From Lentilactobacillus raoultii (GTDB lineage Bacteria; Bacillota; Bacilli; Lactobacillales; Lactobacillaceae), in contig NZ_LS422984.1 of the NCBI RefSeq assembly GCF_900411375.1, positions 212,510 to 276,509 on the forward strand: 64,000 nucleotides of DNA, written 5' to 3'. Position numbers and translations under genes: made by a program. The notes under the pieces are model-generated. The model saw only the letters and a list, made by a program, of their open reading frames with translations, was not told the origin of the DNA and did not search any database. Positions 38,679 to 47,893 of the stretch are shown piece by piece; the first letter of the stretch is position 1; every line of letters starts with the position of its first letter.

Positions 38679-39017
38679 ATTCTTAGTCGAACAAAGCAGT
38701 ATTTACGAAAAAATGGTTATTTTTATAAAAAGGAATATATGCGGCCGTTATTGACGCCGGATAATATCTATATTTTTCGATTTGGCCGCGACCGACTGGA
38801 TAATCGGCTGATTATTCGTTACAGTCATAAATGGACTGGCAGACAACGAATAAACGAGATTGATTTGCGTCTCCATAAGCAAAAACATCCCCGAATATTT
38901 TACAGTGAGTCAGAGTTGCTTCACTACTTGGAAGAACATTTGTTAAAACATGAGGCAAAGTTACAAGCTCGTGAAGCCAAAAAGTCAAACGAAGTGACGG
39001 ATGGAGCATCCAAATAA
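38679..39017 (+). CDS. Unrecognised basic protein, possible ATT start
   Basis: About 112-115 residues, basic and probably helical at the C-terminus (SELLHYLEEHLLKHEAKLQA). No family is recognised. The strong Shine-Dalgarno AGGAGG is at 38665-38670. The only canonical start before the conserved-looking body is GTG 38670, which lies inside that site, and an in-frame TAG at 38664 blocks extension. The codon at the proper distance (eight bases) is ATT 38679. An ATG at residue 24 (YMRPL) would lose the N-terminus. The gene is 48 bases ahead of prmA and may share its transcript. Confidence 0.6.
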   Translation: MLSRTKQYLRKNGYFYKKEYMRPLLTPDNIYIFRFGRDRLDNRLIIRYSHKWTGRQRINEIDLRLHKQKHPRIFYSESELLHYLEEHLLKHEAKLQAREAKKSNEVTDGASK

Positions 39018-39065
39018 GGGTGCTTTTTTCGTATCGGAAATTTTAAAATGGACGGGAGAAGAAGT

Positions 39066-40028
39066 ATGCAGTGGACTGAAGTTTCAGTGAAGACAACCAG
39101 TGAAGCAGTAGAGGCTGTTTCCAATATTCTTATGAATTATGGTGCATCCGGCGTTTCAATTGAAGATGCCAAAGATTTCCAGAATTTAAAACCGGGGTTA
39201 TATGGGCCATACGGTGAGATTATCGATCCAAAGGAGGTGCCACACCTTTCAAAGGGCGCAGTGGTATCAGCTTACTATCCGGAAAGTCGCCATATTGACC
39301 GACAAGCAGCTAAAATTTCAACTGAGGTCCAAGGATTGACGCAATTTGGATTGCAATCAGCACCTGGAGAAGTTAAGCTAACACCGGTTGCTGATGAAAA
39401 TTGGAAAACCGCTTGGGAAAAGTATTATCATCCCTTTGCGGTCACCCGATACCTGACTGTCGTACCAAGCTGGGATGATTATCAACCCAAGTCGGCATTG
39501 GAGCAGATTATCCGGTTAGATCCCGGAATGGCTTTTGGCACTGGTACTCATCCAACGACTCAGTTATCACTTCAAGCTTTGGAAATTATTTTACGAGGTG
39601 GTGAGTCGATGATTGATGTTGGCACCGGTTCTGGTGTTTTGAGTATTGCTGCTAAACTAATGGGTGCTGGTAAAATTACAGCTTACGATGTTGATGATGT
39701 GGCAGTCGCCTCCGCAAAGAAAAATATGACGTTAAATCCACAAGCTGCTGAAATTCCTGTGGCAGTGAATGACTTGTTAACTGGCATTCACGAGCAGGTT
39801 GATTTGGTAGTTGCCAATATTTTGGCGGAAATTATTGTCCCACTGGTACCACAAGCTTTTGAAAATTTAAAACCAGGTGGACTCTTTTTGATGTCGGGCA
39901 TTATTAAAGACAAGTATGAGTTAGTTATCCAGACGCTTCAACGAGCCCATTTTAAAATCACGCAAACGATGAAAATGGCTGATTGGTACGCAATAATCGC
40001 TGAAAAACCAATTGAGGGAGTAAAATAA
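39066..40028 (+). CDS. prmA: Ribosomal protein L11 methyltransferase
   Basis: A 320-residue SAM-dependent enzyme that trimethylates L11. The start ATG 39066 (MQWTEVSV) follows GGGAGAAG; an ATG at 39048 lies before that site. An N-terminal L11-recognition domain precedes [16 protein letters not shown] near residue 157 and the SAM site [20 protein letters not shown] near 183; [13 protein letters not shown] is the catalytic-side motif. Its stop overlaps the rsmE ATG (TAATG), so the pair is coupled, a conserved arrangement. Confidence 0.95.
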   Translation: MQWTEVSVKTTSEAVEAVSNILMNYGASGVSIEDAKDFQNLKPGLYGPYGEIIDPKEVPHLSKGAVVSAYYPESRHIDRQAAKISTEVQGLTQFGLQSAPGEVKLTPVADENWKTAWEKYYHPFAVTRYLTVVPSWDDYQPKSALEQIIRLDPGMAFGTGTHPTTQLSLQALEIILRGGESMIDVGTGSGVLSIAAKLMGAGKITAYDVDDVAVASAKKNMTLNPQAAEIPVAVNDLLTGIHEQVDLVVANILAEIIVPLVPQAFENLKPGGLFLMSGIIKDKYELVIQTLQRAHFKITQTMKMADWYAIIAEKPIEGVK

Positions 40029-40768
40029 TGCAACATTATTTTATTAACCAAGTCTTATCTGTTAAACAAAAAGTTGATCTACCAAAAGATATCAGTCATC
40101 ATTTAATCAAAGTGTTGCGAGCAGGCATTGGTGATCAATTTCAAATGGTGTCGGCTGACCAACAAGTTTATCTAGCTGAAGTGATTAAAATAACCAGCCA
40201 ACACGCATCTGCCACAATTTTGCGACCGTTAAACATGAATGTTGAATTGCCCTTAAAAGTAACTATTGTAAGTGGCCTTTCTAAAAAGAATAAGCCGGAT
40301 TTGATTGTCCAAAAGGCCACTGAACTTGGTGCCAGCCAAATTATTTTTTTGCCAATGACCCGCTCCATTGTCAAGTGGGATCAAAAGAGTGGTAAGAAGT
40401 TGAGACGGCTTAATGAAATTGCTAAAAGCGCTGCTGAACAATCACACCGGAATATGGTCCCAAAAGTCCGATATTTAAATCGACTTTCGGAACTGACGAA
40501 AAGCGCATACGATGTTAAACTTGTAGCATATGAAGAAGCCGCCAAGAAAGGCGAACAAACGCAATTATATCGATCTCTAACGGCTGCCGGACGTGGTGAT
40601 GACTTGGTTGCGGTTTTTGGCCCGGAAGGTGGGATTTCACCTGATGAAATGGCTTATTTAGCAGATTATGATTTTCAAGCTGCCGGGTTGGGTCCCAGAA
40701 TATTACGTACTGAAACCGCACCGCTATATTTCTTATCCGCTGTCTCAGTTTTAACAGAGCTGTCTTAA
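40028..40768 (+). CDS. rsmE: 16S rRNA m3U1498 methyltransferase
   Basis: A 246-residue SPOUT-class methyltransferase acting on U1498 of 16S rRNA. An N-terminal PUA-like region (HHLIKVLRAGIGDQFQMV) leads to the knotted SAM-binding domain, with KATELGASQIIFLPMTRS, FGPEGGISPDE near residue 197-207 and LGPRILRTETAPLY at the end. The length is normal. It is coupled to prmA; rel follows after a 173-base gap. Confidence 0.95.
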   Translation: MQHYFINQVLSVKQKVDLPKDISHHLIKVLRAGIGDQFQMVSADQQVYLAEVIKITSQHASATILRPLNMNVELPLKVTIVSGLSKKNKPDLIVQKATELGASQIIFLPMTRSIVKWDQKSGKKLRRLNEIAKSAAEQSHRNMVPKVRYLNRLSELTKSAYDVKLVAYEEAAKKGEQTQLYRSLTAAGRGDDLVAVFGPEGGISPDEMAYLADYDFQAAGLGPRILRTETAPLYFLSAVSVLTELS

Positions 40769-40941
40769 TAAGATTGCATGATCGGTGAAAACACCGGCCA
40801 GCTACTGAAATTCCTTAAAAAGAATGATAAACTATGGATGTTGGAATCGATTAATCTAAATGACCTTAAACACTTGTTACTGGTTGACTGCCAGCAAACT
40901 GGTTTCAGACACATTTCCAATAATAGAGAAGAGTTGATAAA
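40769..40941 (+). other. Gap between rsmE and rel
   Basis: A frame of 65 codons crosses into rel, but it has no ribosome site and no recognisable content. I see no terminator or clear promoter, apart from a GAGAAGAG ribosome site close to the rel ATG. Confidence 0.4.
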
Positions 40942-43173
40942 ATGGCGACTAAAATTTGGACTGCTGATGATGTGATTAAAAAAGTTTCTGAGTATATGAA
41001 TGATGATCATGTTGAAATGGTCAAAAAGGCTTACCGATTCGCTAAGATTGCTCATCAAGATCAAATGCGTCAATCAGGTGAACCCTACATCACCCATCCA
41101 ATTCAAGTAGCCGGCATTCTGGCAGACCTGCATATGGACCCAGAGACCGTCTCAGCGGGTTTTTTACACGATGTAGTAGAAGATACCGGAGTTGAGCTTA
41201 GCGACGTCCAAGAGCTTTTTGGTAACGATGTTGCACTAATTGTTGATGGGGTCACAAAGCTTTCGAAAATTAAGTACAAATCAAGTGAAGAACGACTAGC
41301 CGAAAATCATCGAAAATTGTTGTTAGCGATGTGTAAAGATATCCGGGTAATGATCGTTAAATTAGCCGATCGCTTACACAATATGCGGACTTTAAAATCA
41401 TTACGTCCTGACAAGCAGCGACGAATCGCTAAGGAAACTTTGGAAATTTACGCACCAATTGCGGATCGCTTGGGAATTGGAACGATTAAGTGGGAACTCG
41501 AAGATATTTCACTTCGTTACTTAAACCCACAACAATATTACCGAATTGTTCATCTAATGAATTCACGTCGAGACCAGCGGGTGGATTATATTCAAAAAGC
41601 AATTAAAGAAGTTAAAGCGGCAATTGCTGATTTGGATATTAAGAGTGAAATTTATGGCCGGCCAAAGCACATTTATTCTGTTTATAAAAAAATGGTTGAT
41701 AAACATAAACAGTTCAGCCAGATTTATGATTTACTGGCTATCCGGGTAATTGTTCAATCAATTAAGGATTGCTATGCGGTTTTAGGCGCCATTCACACTG
41801 AATGGAAACCGATGCCGGGTCGGTTCAAAGATTACATTGCCATGCCAAAAGCCAACATGTATCAATCGTTGCATACAACTGTGATTGGTCCCGAAGGTAA
41901 ACCACTAGAGGTCCAGATCAGAACCGAAGAAATGCACCGGGTCGCTGAATTTGGTATTGCCGCACATTGGGCTTACAAAGAAGGCATTACCGGTGGCGTG
42001 AAGGGGTCACAAGACAATAACAAGTTAAACTGGTTTAAACAAATCATTGAATTACAAGAAGACACTGATGATGCTGCCGACTTTATGGACAGTGTAAAAG
42101 GCGAATTGTTTGGCGATCATGTATATGTCTTTACCCCTAAAGGCGATGTCTTTGAATTGCCAAAAGGTGCCGGACCCTTAGATATGGCTTACATGATTCA
42201 TACAGAAGTCGGTAATCACACAACAGGGGCCAAAGTAAATGGCAAAATTGTGCCATTGGATCATCAAGTTAAAAACGGTGACATTGTTGACATTATAACG
42301 TCAACTAGTTCATCCGGCCCGAGTCGGGATTGGATTAAAATGGTGCATACTCGGCGGGCTCGTAATAAGATTAAACAATATTTCCGCCTGGAGGACCGAG
42401 AAAAGAACATTGAAAATGGTCGAAACATCATGACCAGACGGTTGCGTGAGGAAGGCTTTGATGTGCATAAACTGCTCACCGCTGAACGATTGAACCAAGC
42501 AGCTGCCAGCATGCATTACCAACGAGCTGAAGATTTGTTGGCTGCGATCGGGTTTGGTGACGTTCAACCGACTGGGGTCGTTAATCGACTCACCAAAGAT
42601 GTCCGGGCACGTCTAAAACGGGAGCGACAGGATCAGGCTGAAAAAGAGGTCTTGGAAGAACATCAGACCATTTCTGAAAGTGCCGAAGCGACTAAGCAAC
42701 ATAAAAAGGCCCGTAAATCCTCAAATGGCATTGTCATTGAAGGCGTTGATAATTTACTGGTTCGGTTAAGTCATTGCTGTACACCGGTTCCTGGTGATAA
42801 AATTGTGGGTTACATCACAAAAGGCCGTGGGGTTTCAGTCCATCGAGTGGATTGCCCTAACATTGCCAAAGCGGAAAAGGATGGCCAAAGACTGATTCAG
42901 GTTTCATGGGCTAATGAGCCTGGTGATCGAACCGTTTATCCAGCAATATTGTCTGTTCAAGGATATAATCGAACCGGCTTATTAACTAATATTTTAAATG
43001 CGGTTAACAATGTCACCAAAACGGTTTCTTCAGTCAATGGCAAGGTTGATCATAATAAAATGGCAACCATCTCTTTGTCAGTTGGAATTCGTAATTTGGA
43101 ACAGTTAAATCGCCTGATTACCACACTTAAGAATATTCCGGATGTCTATTTAGTTGAGCGAAAATTTAGATAG
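40942..43173 (+). CDS. rel: Bifunctional (p)ppGpp synthetase/hydrolase (Rel)
   Basis: A 743-residue stringent-response enzyme. The hydrolase HD domain carries HDVVEDTG (H76-D77), the synthetase domain RFKDYIAMPKANMYQSLHT near residue 294-312, then TGS (from about 395, VYVFTPKGDVFELPKGA), a conserved-cysteine domain (LSHCCTPVPGDKIVGY near 609), and a C-terminal ACT domain. Both catalytic sites look intact, as in the long Firmicutes Rel. It is 57 bases ahead of dtd, the usual rel-dtd pair. Confidence 0.97.
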   Translation: MATKIWTADDVIKKVSEYMNDDHVEMVKKAYRFAKIAHQDQMRQSGEPYITHPIQVAGILADLHMDPETVSAGFLHDVVEDTGVELSDVQELFGNDVALIVDGVTKLSKIKYKSSEERLAENHRKLLLAMCKDIRVMIVKLADRLHNMRTLKSLRPDKQRRIAKETLEIYAPIADRLGIGTIKWELEDISLRYLNPQQYYRIVHLMNSRRDQRVDYIQKAIKEVKAAIADLDIKSEIYGRPKHIYSVYKKMVDKHKQFSQIYDLLAIRVIVQSIKDCYAVLGAIHTEWKPMPGRFKDYIAMPKANMYQSLHTTVIGPEGKPLEVQIRTEEMHRVAEFGIAAHWAYKEGITGGVKGSQDNNKLNWFKQIIELQEDTDDAADFMDSVKGELFGDHVYVFTPKGDVFELPKGAGPLDMAYMIHTEVGNHTTGAKVNGKIVPLDHQVKNGDIVDIITSTSSSGPSRDWIKMVHTRRARNKIKQYFRLEDREKNIENGRNIMTRRLREEGFDVHKLLTAERLNQAAASMHYQRAEDLLAAIGFGDVQPTGVVNRLTKDVRARLKRERQDQAEKEVLEEHQTISESAEATKQHKKARKSSNGIVIEGVDNLLVRLSHCCTPVPGDKIVGYITKGRGVSVHRVDCPNIAKAEKDGQRLIQVSWANEPGDRTVYPAILSVQGYNRTGLLTNILNAVNNVTKTVSSVNGKVDHNKMATISLSVGIRNLEQLNRLITTLKNIPDVYLVERKFR

Positions 43174-43230
43174 GCATTGATTTTAAACTTACTTGGCGAT
43201 CTCGGCTCAAGTTAGAAAGGAGTTCCAACT

Positions 43231-43677
43231 TTGAAAGTCGTGCTGCAACGTGTTAAAAAGGCGTCAGTCTCAATTGACAATCAGATTCATGGTGTTATTG
43301 ACAAAGGGTATCTGTTGTTAGTTGGGGTTAGTGATGCTGATGGTGACGAGCAAATTGATTATTTAGTTCATAAAATCAGTAAATTAAGAATTTTTGAAGA
43401 TGACGTTGGTAAGTTAAATTTGGATATCCATGCAGTTAACGGGGCAATCTTGTCAGTTTCTCAATTTACCTTGTATGCTAATACTAAAAAAGGAAACCGA
43501 CCAAGCTTTACTGATGCCGGTCAGCCGACGCATGCCAAACAAATTTATGAACGGTTTAACGATCGATTGCGTCAAGCTGGTTTAATTGTTCAAACCGGTA
43601 TTTTTGGAGCAGATATGCAAGTAAGACTTCAAAATGATGGGCCGGTAACCATCATTTTTGATACGGATCACAAATGA
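43231..43677 (+). CDS. dtd: D-aminoacyl-tRNA deacylase
   Basis: A 148-residue DTD-fold enzyme that removes D-amino acids from tRNA. The cross-subunit Gly-Pro motif is in [14 protein letters not shown], and the active-site SVSQFTLYA lies just before it. The start is TTG 43231, preceded by AAAGGAG. Such proofreading fits a cell in which D-alanine and other D-amino acids are wall constituents. Two hairpins follow the gene. Confidence 0.96.
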   Translation: MKVVLQRVKKASVSIDNQIHGVIDKGYLLLVGVSDADGDEQIDYLVHKISKLRIFEDDVGKLNLDIHAVNGAILSVSQFTLYANTKKGNRPSFTDAGQPTHAKQIYERFNDRLRQAGLIVQTGIFGADMQVRLQNDGPVTIIFDTDHK

Positions 43678-43705
43678 AATTTGCAATGACAATTTGAAAA
43701 GGTTT

Positions 43706-43753
43706 CAGCTTCTAGCCCAATGAATGATTTATTGACTGGAAGCTGCTTTTGTT
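43706..43753 (+). terminator. Terminator after dtd
   Basis: CAGCTTC (43706-43712) and GAAGCTG (43739-43745) form a 7-bp stem with a 26-base loop, followed by CTTTTGTTT. Confidence 0.7.
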
Positions 43754-43763
43754 TAATATAATA

Positions 43764-43810
43764 AAAACCAGGACCGACATAGATTCAGGATCTTGCCGGT
43801 CTTGGTTTTG
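43764..43810 (+). terminator. Second hairpin, upstream of the HAD gene
   Basis: AAAACCAGGACCG pairs with CGGTCTTGGTTTT with one G-T pair. It ends 14 bases before the TTG start of the HAD gene. A TATAAT (43757-43762) lies just before it, 19 bases from a TTGACT (43732-43737), so a leader hairpin is also possible. Confidence 0.65.
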
Positions 43811-43823
43811 AGGAGTGAGTAAC

Positions 43824-44468
43824 TTGATTAATCAACTTTTTTGGGACTTTGATGGCACACTGTTTAATACCTATCCCATGATGGTTCAAGCTTTTAAACA
43901 AGCACTACTTGAAATGGATATTGATAAAATTGAAATCGATGAGCACGAAATCTACCTCACTATGAGACAACATGATGTTGGCACAGCGATTCGCAGATTT
44001 GCTGCTTTTTATGGAATTGACGAGGCAACCCTTAGAAAACTGAACAAGCGATATCAGGTCAAATTAGTTGAAGATGCCCAACCTTTTAAAGGCGTTTTTG
44101 AGGTTCTGGATTTTGTAAAAGGGATGCCTGGTAACCACTATTTGCTGACTCACCGTGACAACCAAGCTAAGTCGCTTTTGAAGAAATTCAATCTTTTGAC
44201 ATACTTCACGGATTTTGTGACTTCAAATCAAAAATTTCCGCGTAAGCCGCAGCCGGATTCAATTAATTGGCTCATCGATAAGCATCATATTAATCGGCAA
44301 AATGCCATTATGATTGGTGATCGGAAATTGGATGTTCAGGCAGGAAATAATGCCAACATCGCGTCATGCTTGTTTGATCCGGATGGCACGATTGTTGAAG
44401 AAGGCAACCCGGATATCAAAATTACTGAAATTGATGAATTGATCCCATGGCTGCAAAAGCGGGTCTAA
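43824..44468 (+). CDS. HAD-IA family hydrolase (phosphoglycolate phosphatase-like)
   Basis: A 214-residue HAD phosphatase. The start is TTG 43824, because the AGGAG at 43811-43815 is at normal distance; a GTG at 43815 overlaps that site. The nucleophile motif is LFWDFDGTLFNTY, motif II TH in LLTHRDNQ, motif III the Lys in RKPQP, and the metal-binding acid in MIGDRKLDVQAG. The substrate is unknown. It ends 10 bases before the convergent fructosamine-kinase gene with no hairpin between. Confidence 0.83.
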   Translation: MINQLFWDFDGTLFNTYPMMVQAFKQALLEMDIDKIEIDEHEIYLTMRQHDVGTAIRRFAAFYGIDEATLRKLNKRYQVKLVEDAQPFKGVFEVLDFVKGMPGNHYLLTHRDNQAKSLLKKFNLLTYFTDFVTSNQKFPRKPQPDSINWLIDKHHINRQNAIMIGDRKLDVQAGNNANIASCLFDPDGTIVEEGNPDIKITEIDELIPWLQKRV

Positions 44469-44478
44469 AAGCGCAGAT

Positions 44479-45321
44479 TCAATACTTTTCCAGAATTTGA
44501 TCAACCATCGGCCCATAAGTTTCACCAAATAAATTCAAATGGGCCAATAAGTAATTGAGCTGGTACCAGGGCAGCCGTTTTTCCAAACCTGATTCAAGTG
44601 GATAAACACTATTATAGCCACTGTAAAAGTCTTTATAAAAACCGCCGAAAACAGTTGTCATGGCAATATCTAATTCCCGATCGCCATAAAAAACGTCCGG
44701 ATCAATTAGCATTGGCCGACCAGAAGTTTCAAACATAAAATTGCCTGCCCAAAGGTCACCGTGAAGTAAGCTGGGTTGAACTTGGTGAGTTGCATAGTAG
44801 TGTTTGAACTGGTCACAAAGTGCCAAGAAATGTTTTTCGCGCCAGTCGTTCCAACGATGATTTTCAGTAGCCAGTTTAACCAAGGGTTTTAATCGTTGAT
44901 CCAGGTAAAAAGTGATCCAGTCAGACTGCCACGTATTGATCTTTGGGAGCTTTCCGGCAGTAAAGTTGTGATCTAAGCCGAATTTTTGAGCATGTGATTG
45001 GTGGACCCGCGCAACCATTTTTCCAAGGTCGAATTGACTGCCTTGACCAGTATCAACCCAATTTTGAATTAAATAACCATCACCATTGATTTCACCGCTG
45101 GCGATGACCTTTGGCGTATTAGCAACTTCGCCAAGCAGGTGAAGTCCTTCAACTTCATGATCAAAAAAGATTTTACCGCGTCCCGGCTGAACTTTCATGA
45201 AGTAATGATGATTAGCCGTTTGAAGGGAGTAAGAGTCGTTGATATCGCCACCCGAAACCGGATGAAATTCATCAACTTTTTCAATCGGTAATTTTGCTAA
45301 CCAGTCTTGATCAATTGCCAT
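44479..45321 (-). CDS. Fructosamine kinase family protein
   Basis: A 280-residue aminoglycoside-phosphotransferase-fold kinase. The catalytic loop is HGDLWAGN (residues 187-194, D189 the base) and the metal-binding acid D207 is in LIDPDVFYGDRELDIAM; the N-terminal lobe has PVSGGDINDSY and the ATP-binding Lys in YFMKVQPG. Family members phosphorylate ketosamines on glycated proteins or small molecules, starting their repair or use. It is 15 bases downstream of the amidase gene on the same strand, so they are cotranscribed. Confidence 0.9.
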   Translation of the reverse strand: MAIDQDWLAKLPIEKVDEFHPVSGGDINDSYSLQTANHHYFMKVQPGRGKIFFDHEVEGLHLLGEVANTPKVIASGEINGDGYLIQNWVDTGQGSQFDLGKMVARVHQSHAQKFGLDHNFTAGKLPKINTWQSDWITFYLDQRLKPLVKLATENHRWNDWREKHFLALCDQFKHYYATHQVQPSLLHGDLWAGNFMFETSGRPMLIDPDVFYGDRELDIAMTTVFGGFYKDFYSGYNSVYPLESGLEKRLPWYQLNYLLAHLNLFGETYGPMVDQILEKY

Positions 45322-45336
45322 ATTAAATAATTCCTC

Positions 45337-46179
45337 CTAATGATGCATTTTAAAATAAGCTCGTAAGCCGGCTACAACGTCGGTTGCGTATTTTTCCCGA
45401 TAAGAACTTTTTTGAATCATTTTAAAGTCCCTATCAGTATTAATATAACCCCCTTCAATTAAAATTGCAGGGACCGCATTATCTCGGATGACTAAAAAAT
45501 TGCCAAAGGCCGTTCCACGGTTGGGCAGGGGAAGATCGTCCATCTTTTGGTCGACTGATCTGGCCAATTGCTTGGAATCACCAGAATGATAGTAATAACA
45601 AGTAAATCCAGAGGCCGTATTGGCAGTGTCCGAGGAATCAAAATGAAAGCTGATAAAAGCATTGGCTGAATGGGTGGTGGCCAACTCTGGCCGTTTTGAT
45701 AGTGGCACCGATTGATCTTTTTCCCTAGTCATAATGACGTGAGTTCCCTGTTCGCGAAGCTTTTTGGCAACTAGTTTGGCAACCATTAGGGTGTAAGTTT
45801 TTTCCTCTTGGCCGGTCATTGAAAGCGCTCCGGAATCAGAGCCACCATGACCGGGATCCAACACAATCGTTGCTTCTGACAGCTTGGTAACGTTTTTAAC
45901 CTGACTGTTAGTCACCAACCACGATGCTACCCAGCCAGTCGTTCGGTGTTTATAAATAACCTTAATCCAATCATTGCGTCGACTGATTACCTGCAGACGC
46001 TCTCCCTGCTTTGCTTTACCTCTAACAGAATAAGTCACAGCCGGACCACTGCGGATGTTTAATTGATTAACTTTAACCGTAACTGAATTAGAATATAGCG
46101 CGATAAATAAAAGGCCAAAGGTTACGACAATGGCTAGAAGCGCGATGATCCAACTAATATTTTCAGAGATTTTTCTCAT
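45337..46179 (-). CDS. N-acetylmuramoyl-L-alanine amidase with SH3b domain
   Basis: A 280-residue secreted or anchored cell-wall hydrolase. Residues about 8-30 form a signal anchor. An SH3b domain (about 33-92, VNQLNIRSGPAVTYSVRG) is followed by a zinc Amidase_3 domain: LDPGHGGSDSGA (H111), the Glu in TGQEEKTY, SFHFDSSD with the second His, and LIEGGYINTDRD with the catalytic Glu. It would cut the bond between MurNAc and the stem peptide, for example in daughter-cell separation. Confidence 0.93.
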   Translation of the reverse strand: MRKISENISWIIALLAIVVTFGLLFIALYSNSVTVKVNQLNIRSGPAVTYSVRGKAKQGERLQVISRRNDWIKVIYKHRTTGWVASWLVTNSQVKNVTKLSEATIVLDPGHGGSDSGALSMTGQEEKTYTLMVAKLVAKKLREQGTHVIMTREKDQSVPLSKRPELATTHSANAFISFHFDSSDTANTASGFTCYYYHSGDSKQLARSVDQKMDDLPLPNRGTAFGNFLVIRDNAVPAILIEGGYINTDRDFKMIQKSSYREKYATDVVAGLRAYFKMHH

Positions 46180-46304
46180 TGGTTTAATCTTCCTAATTTA
46201 AGTGTCTTTATTATTATAAAGTAATTGACGTCATTAAGGCTAATGGAAACCAGCTATTTTAAAGTTAAATTTGATAATAGGTATCGAAGACACCAGATTG
46301 ACAC

Positions 46305-46333
46305 TTGACATTTTTGCATTCCTCCACTAGTGT
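46305..46333 (+). promoter_or_regulatory. Promoter of hisS-aspS
   Basis: A perfect TTGACA (46305-46310) lies 17 bases before TAGTGT (46328-46333); a TATAAG nearby at 46334-46339 is the alternative -10. Transcription would begin close to 46340 at the foot of the T-box. Confidence 0.55.
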
Positions 46334-46349
46334 TATAAGCAGTTAAATA

Positions 46350-46559
46350 ATCAACCGATTAAAAAGATTAGTAGCTGGATCGGGTTAAACTCAGAGAACG
46401 TTTGGATGCTGGAAAAACGTATCCGGTTCAGTGAAGTGACACTTTTTTTGTAAAAACGGTAATAGCTGATGCTATTCGCGCAAGCGTTATCCTAGAGTTT
46501 ATTAAAAAGGTGGTACCGTGCAATTGCGCCCTTGTCGAATGACAGGGGTCTTTTTTTTC
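46350..46559 (+). ncRNA. T-box leader of hisS-aspS, with overlapping Asp and His codons
   Basis: The antiterminator T-box element AAGGTGGTACCGTG is at 46507-46520, and the competing terminator GCCCTTGTC/GACAGGGG plus eight T is at 46528-46558. In Stem I an AGTA S-turn-like element (about 46371-46374) precedes CTGGATC, which pairs with GGTTCAG (46425-46431); the distal stem is ACGTTT/AAACGT. The codon position before ACTTTTTTT reads GAC (46438-46440), overlapped by CAC (46440-46442). Uncharged tRNA-Asp, and perhaps tRNA-His, should allow read-through into hisS-aspS. Confidence 0.88.
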
Positions 46560-46584
46560 GGAATTTAATTGGGAGGAAACATTA

Positions 46585-47877
46585 ATGAGATATCAACGAC
46601 CTAAAGGAACGGCTGATATTTTACCTGAAGAGGCCAAAAGATGGACTTATGTTGAAGAAACAGCCCGAATGCTCTTTAATAATTATCGTTATCAAGAAAT
46701 TCGGACGCCAATGTTTGAAAATTTTGACGTATTTTCCAGAACCTCAGGTGATACATCCGACGTCGTCACAAAAGAAATGTATGACTTTAAAGATAAAGGT
46801 GATCGACACATCAGCTTACGGCCGGAAGGAACGGCAGGCGTAGTTAGAGCTTTTGTTGAAAATAAGCTTTACGGGCCGGAACATCCACGACCTGTAAAAG
46901 TTTTCTATATGGGTTCTATGTTTCGTTACGAACGGCCACAATCCGGTCGCCAGCGTGAGTTTCATCAAATCGGTGTTGAAGCATTTGGCAGTGATGAACC
47001 GGAGTTGGATGTCGAAGTAATTGCCTTGGGAATGGATTTGTTGCGTCACTTTGGCTTAAAGGACATTCGCTTGGAGATTAACAGTCTTGGTGATACAGCT
47101 TCCAGGGAAGCCTATCGTCAAGCCTTAATTAATTATTTGGATCCCCATTTTGACGAACTCAGTGAGGATTCACAGGTCCGCCTTCACAAAAATCCATTGC
47201 GGGTTTTGGATAGTAAAGATAAACGGGATCAAGAAATTGTTAAGGGTGCGCCATCAATTTTGGATTATTTAAACGAAGAGTCCAAACAACATTTTAATCG
47301 GGTTAAACAATTGCTTGATACGCTTAAAATTCCTTACGTGGTTGATCCGGACATGGTACGTGGCTTGGACTATTACACACACACAATTTTTGAAATCATG
47401 GTTGATTCAAAAGCACTTGGGGAAGGCTACACAACAATTTGTGCAGGTGGCCGTTACAATGGCCTGGTTGAGCAATTAGGCGGCCCGGAAATGCCTGGAA
47501 TTGGGTTTGGTCTTGGAATGGAACGGCTCATGTTGTTATTGGAAGCCCAAGACGTTGAATTCCCGGTTTTGGATCAACTGGATGCATACGTTGTTGGCAT
47601 TGGTGAAAAGACCAGTGTTGAGACGTTAAAGATTGTTCAAGCTTTGAGGGAAAACGACTTCACGGCAGATCGTGACTATTTGGATCGAAAGCCAAAGGCA
47701 CAATTTAAAACAGCCAATAAACTGAATGCGCAATATACGATCACTATTGGTGAAAGTGAATTAGCCTCCCATACGGCCAATGTAAAATCAATGGCCAGTG
47801 GTAAAGAAATTAACGTACCCGTTGATGAAATTGTCAAAGACTTTGATGAAGTGATTACTTCTAATTTTAATGATTAA
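46585..47877 (+). CDS. hisS: Histidyl-tRNA synthetase
   Basis: A 430-residue class II synthetase. Motif 2 is [19 protein letters not shown] (residues 112-130), the histidine-binding loops are [10 protein letters not shown] near 262 and [14 protein letters not shown] near 290, and motif 3 is GFGLGMERL near 312. The C-terminal anticodon domain is complete. GGGAGGAAAC precedes the ATG. It is controlled by the T-box leader and cotranscribed with aspS 17 bases downstream, a common lactobacillal pair. Confidence 0.97.
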   Translation: MRYQRPKGTADILPEEAKRWTYVEETARMLFNNYRYQEIRTPMFENFDVFSRTSGDTSDVVTKEMYDFKDKGDRHISLRPEGTAGVVRAFVENKLYGPEHPRPVKVFYMGSMFRYERPQSGRQREFHQIGVEAFGSDEPELDVEVIALGMDLLRHFGLKDIRLEINSLGDTASREAYRQALINYLDPHFDELSEDSQVRLHKNPLRVLDSKDKRDQEIVKGAPSILDYLNEESKQHFNRVKQLLDTLKIPYVVDPDMVRGLDYYTHTIFEIMVDSKALGEGYTTICAGGRYNGLVEQLGGPEMPGIGFGLGMERLMLLLEAQDVEFPVLDQLDAYVVGIGEKTSVETLKIVQALRENDFTADRDYLDRKPKAQFKTANKLNAQYTITIGESELASHTANVKSMASGKEINVPVDEIVKDFDEVITSNFND

Positions 47878-47893
47878 AGGGGACTTTTAGAAA

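Noticed and set aside
40778-40975. Open frame of 65 codons between rsmE and rel
   Set aside because: It runs into the start of rel, has no ribosome site at proper distance and no recognisable content.
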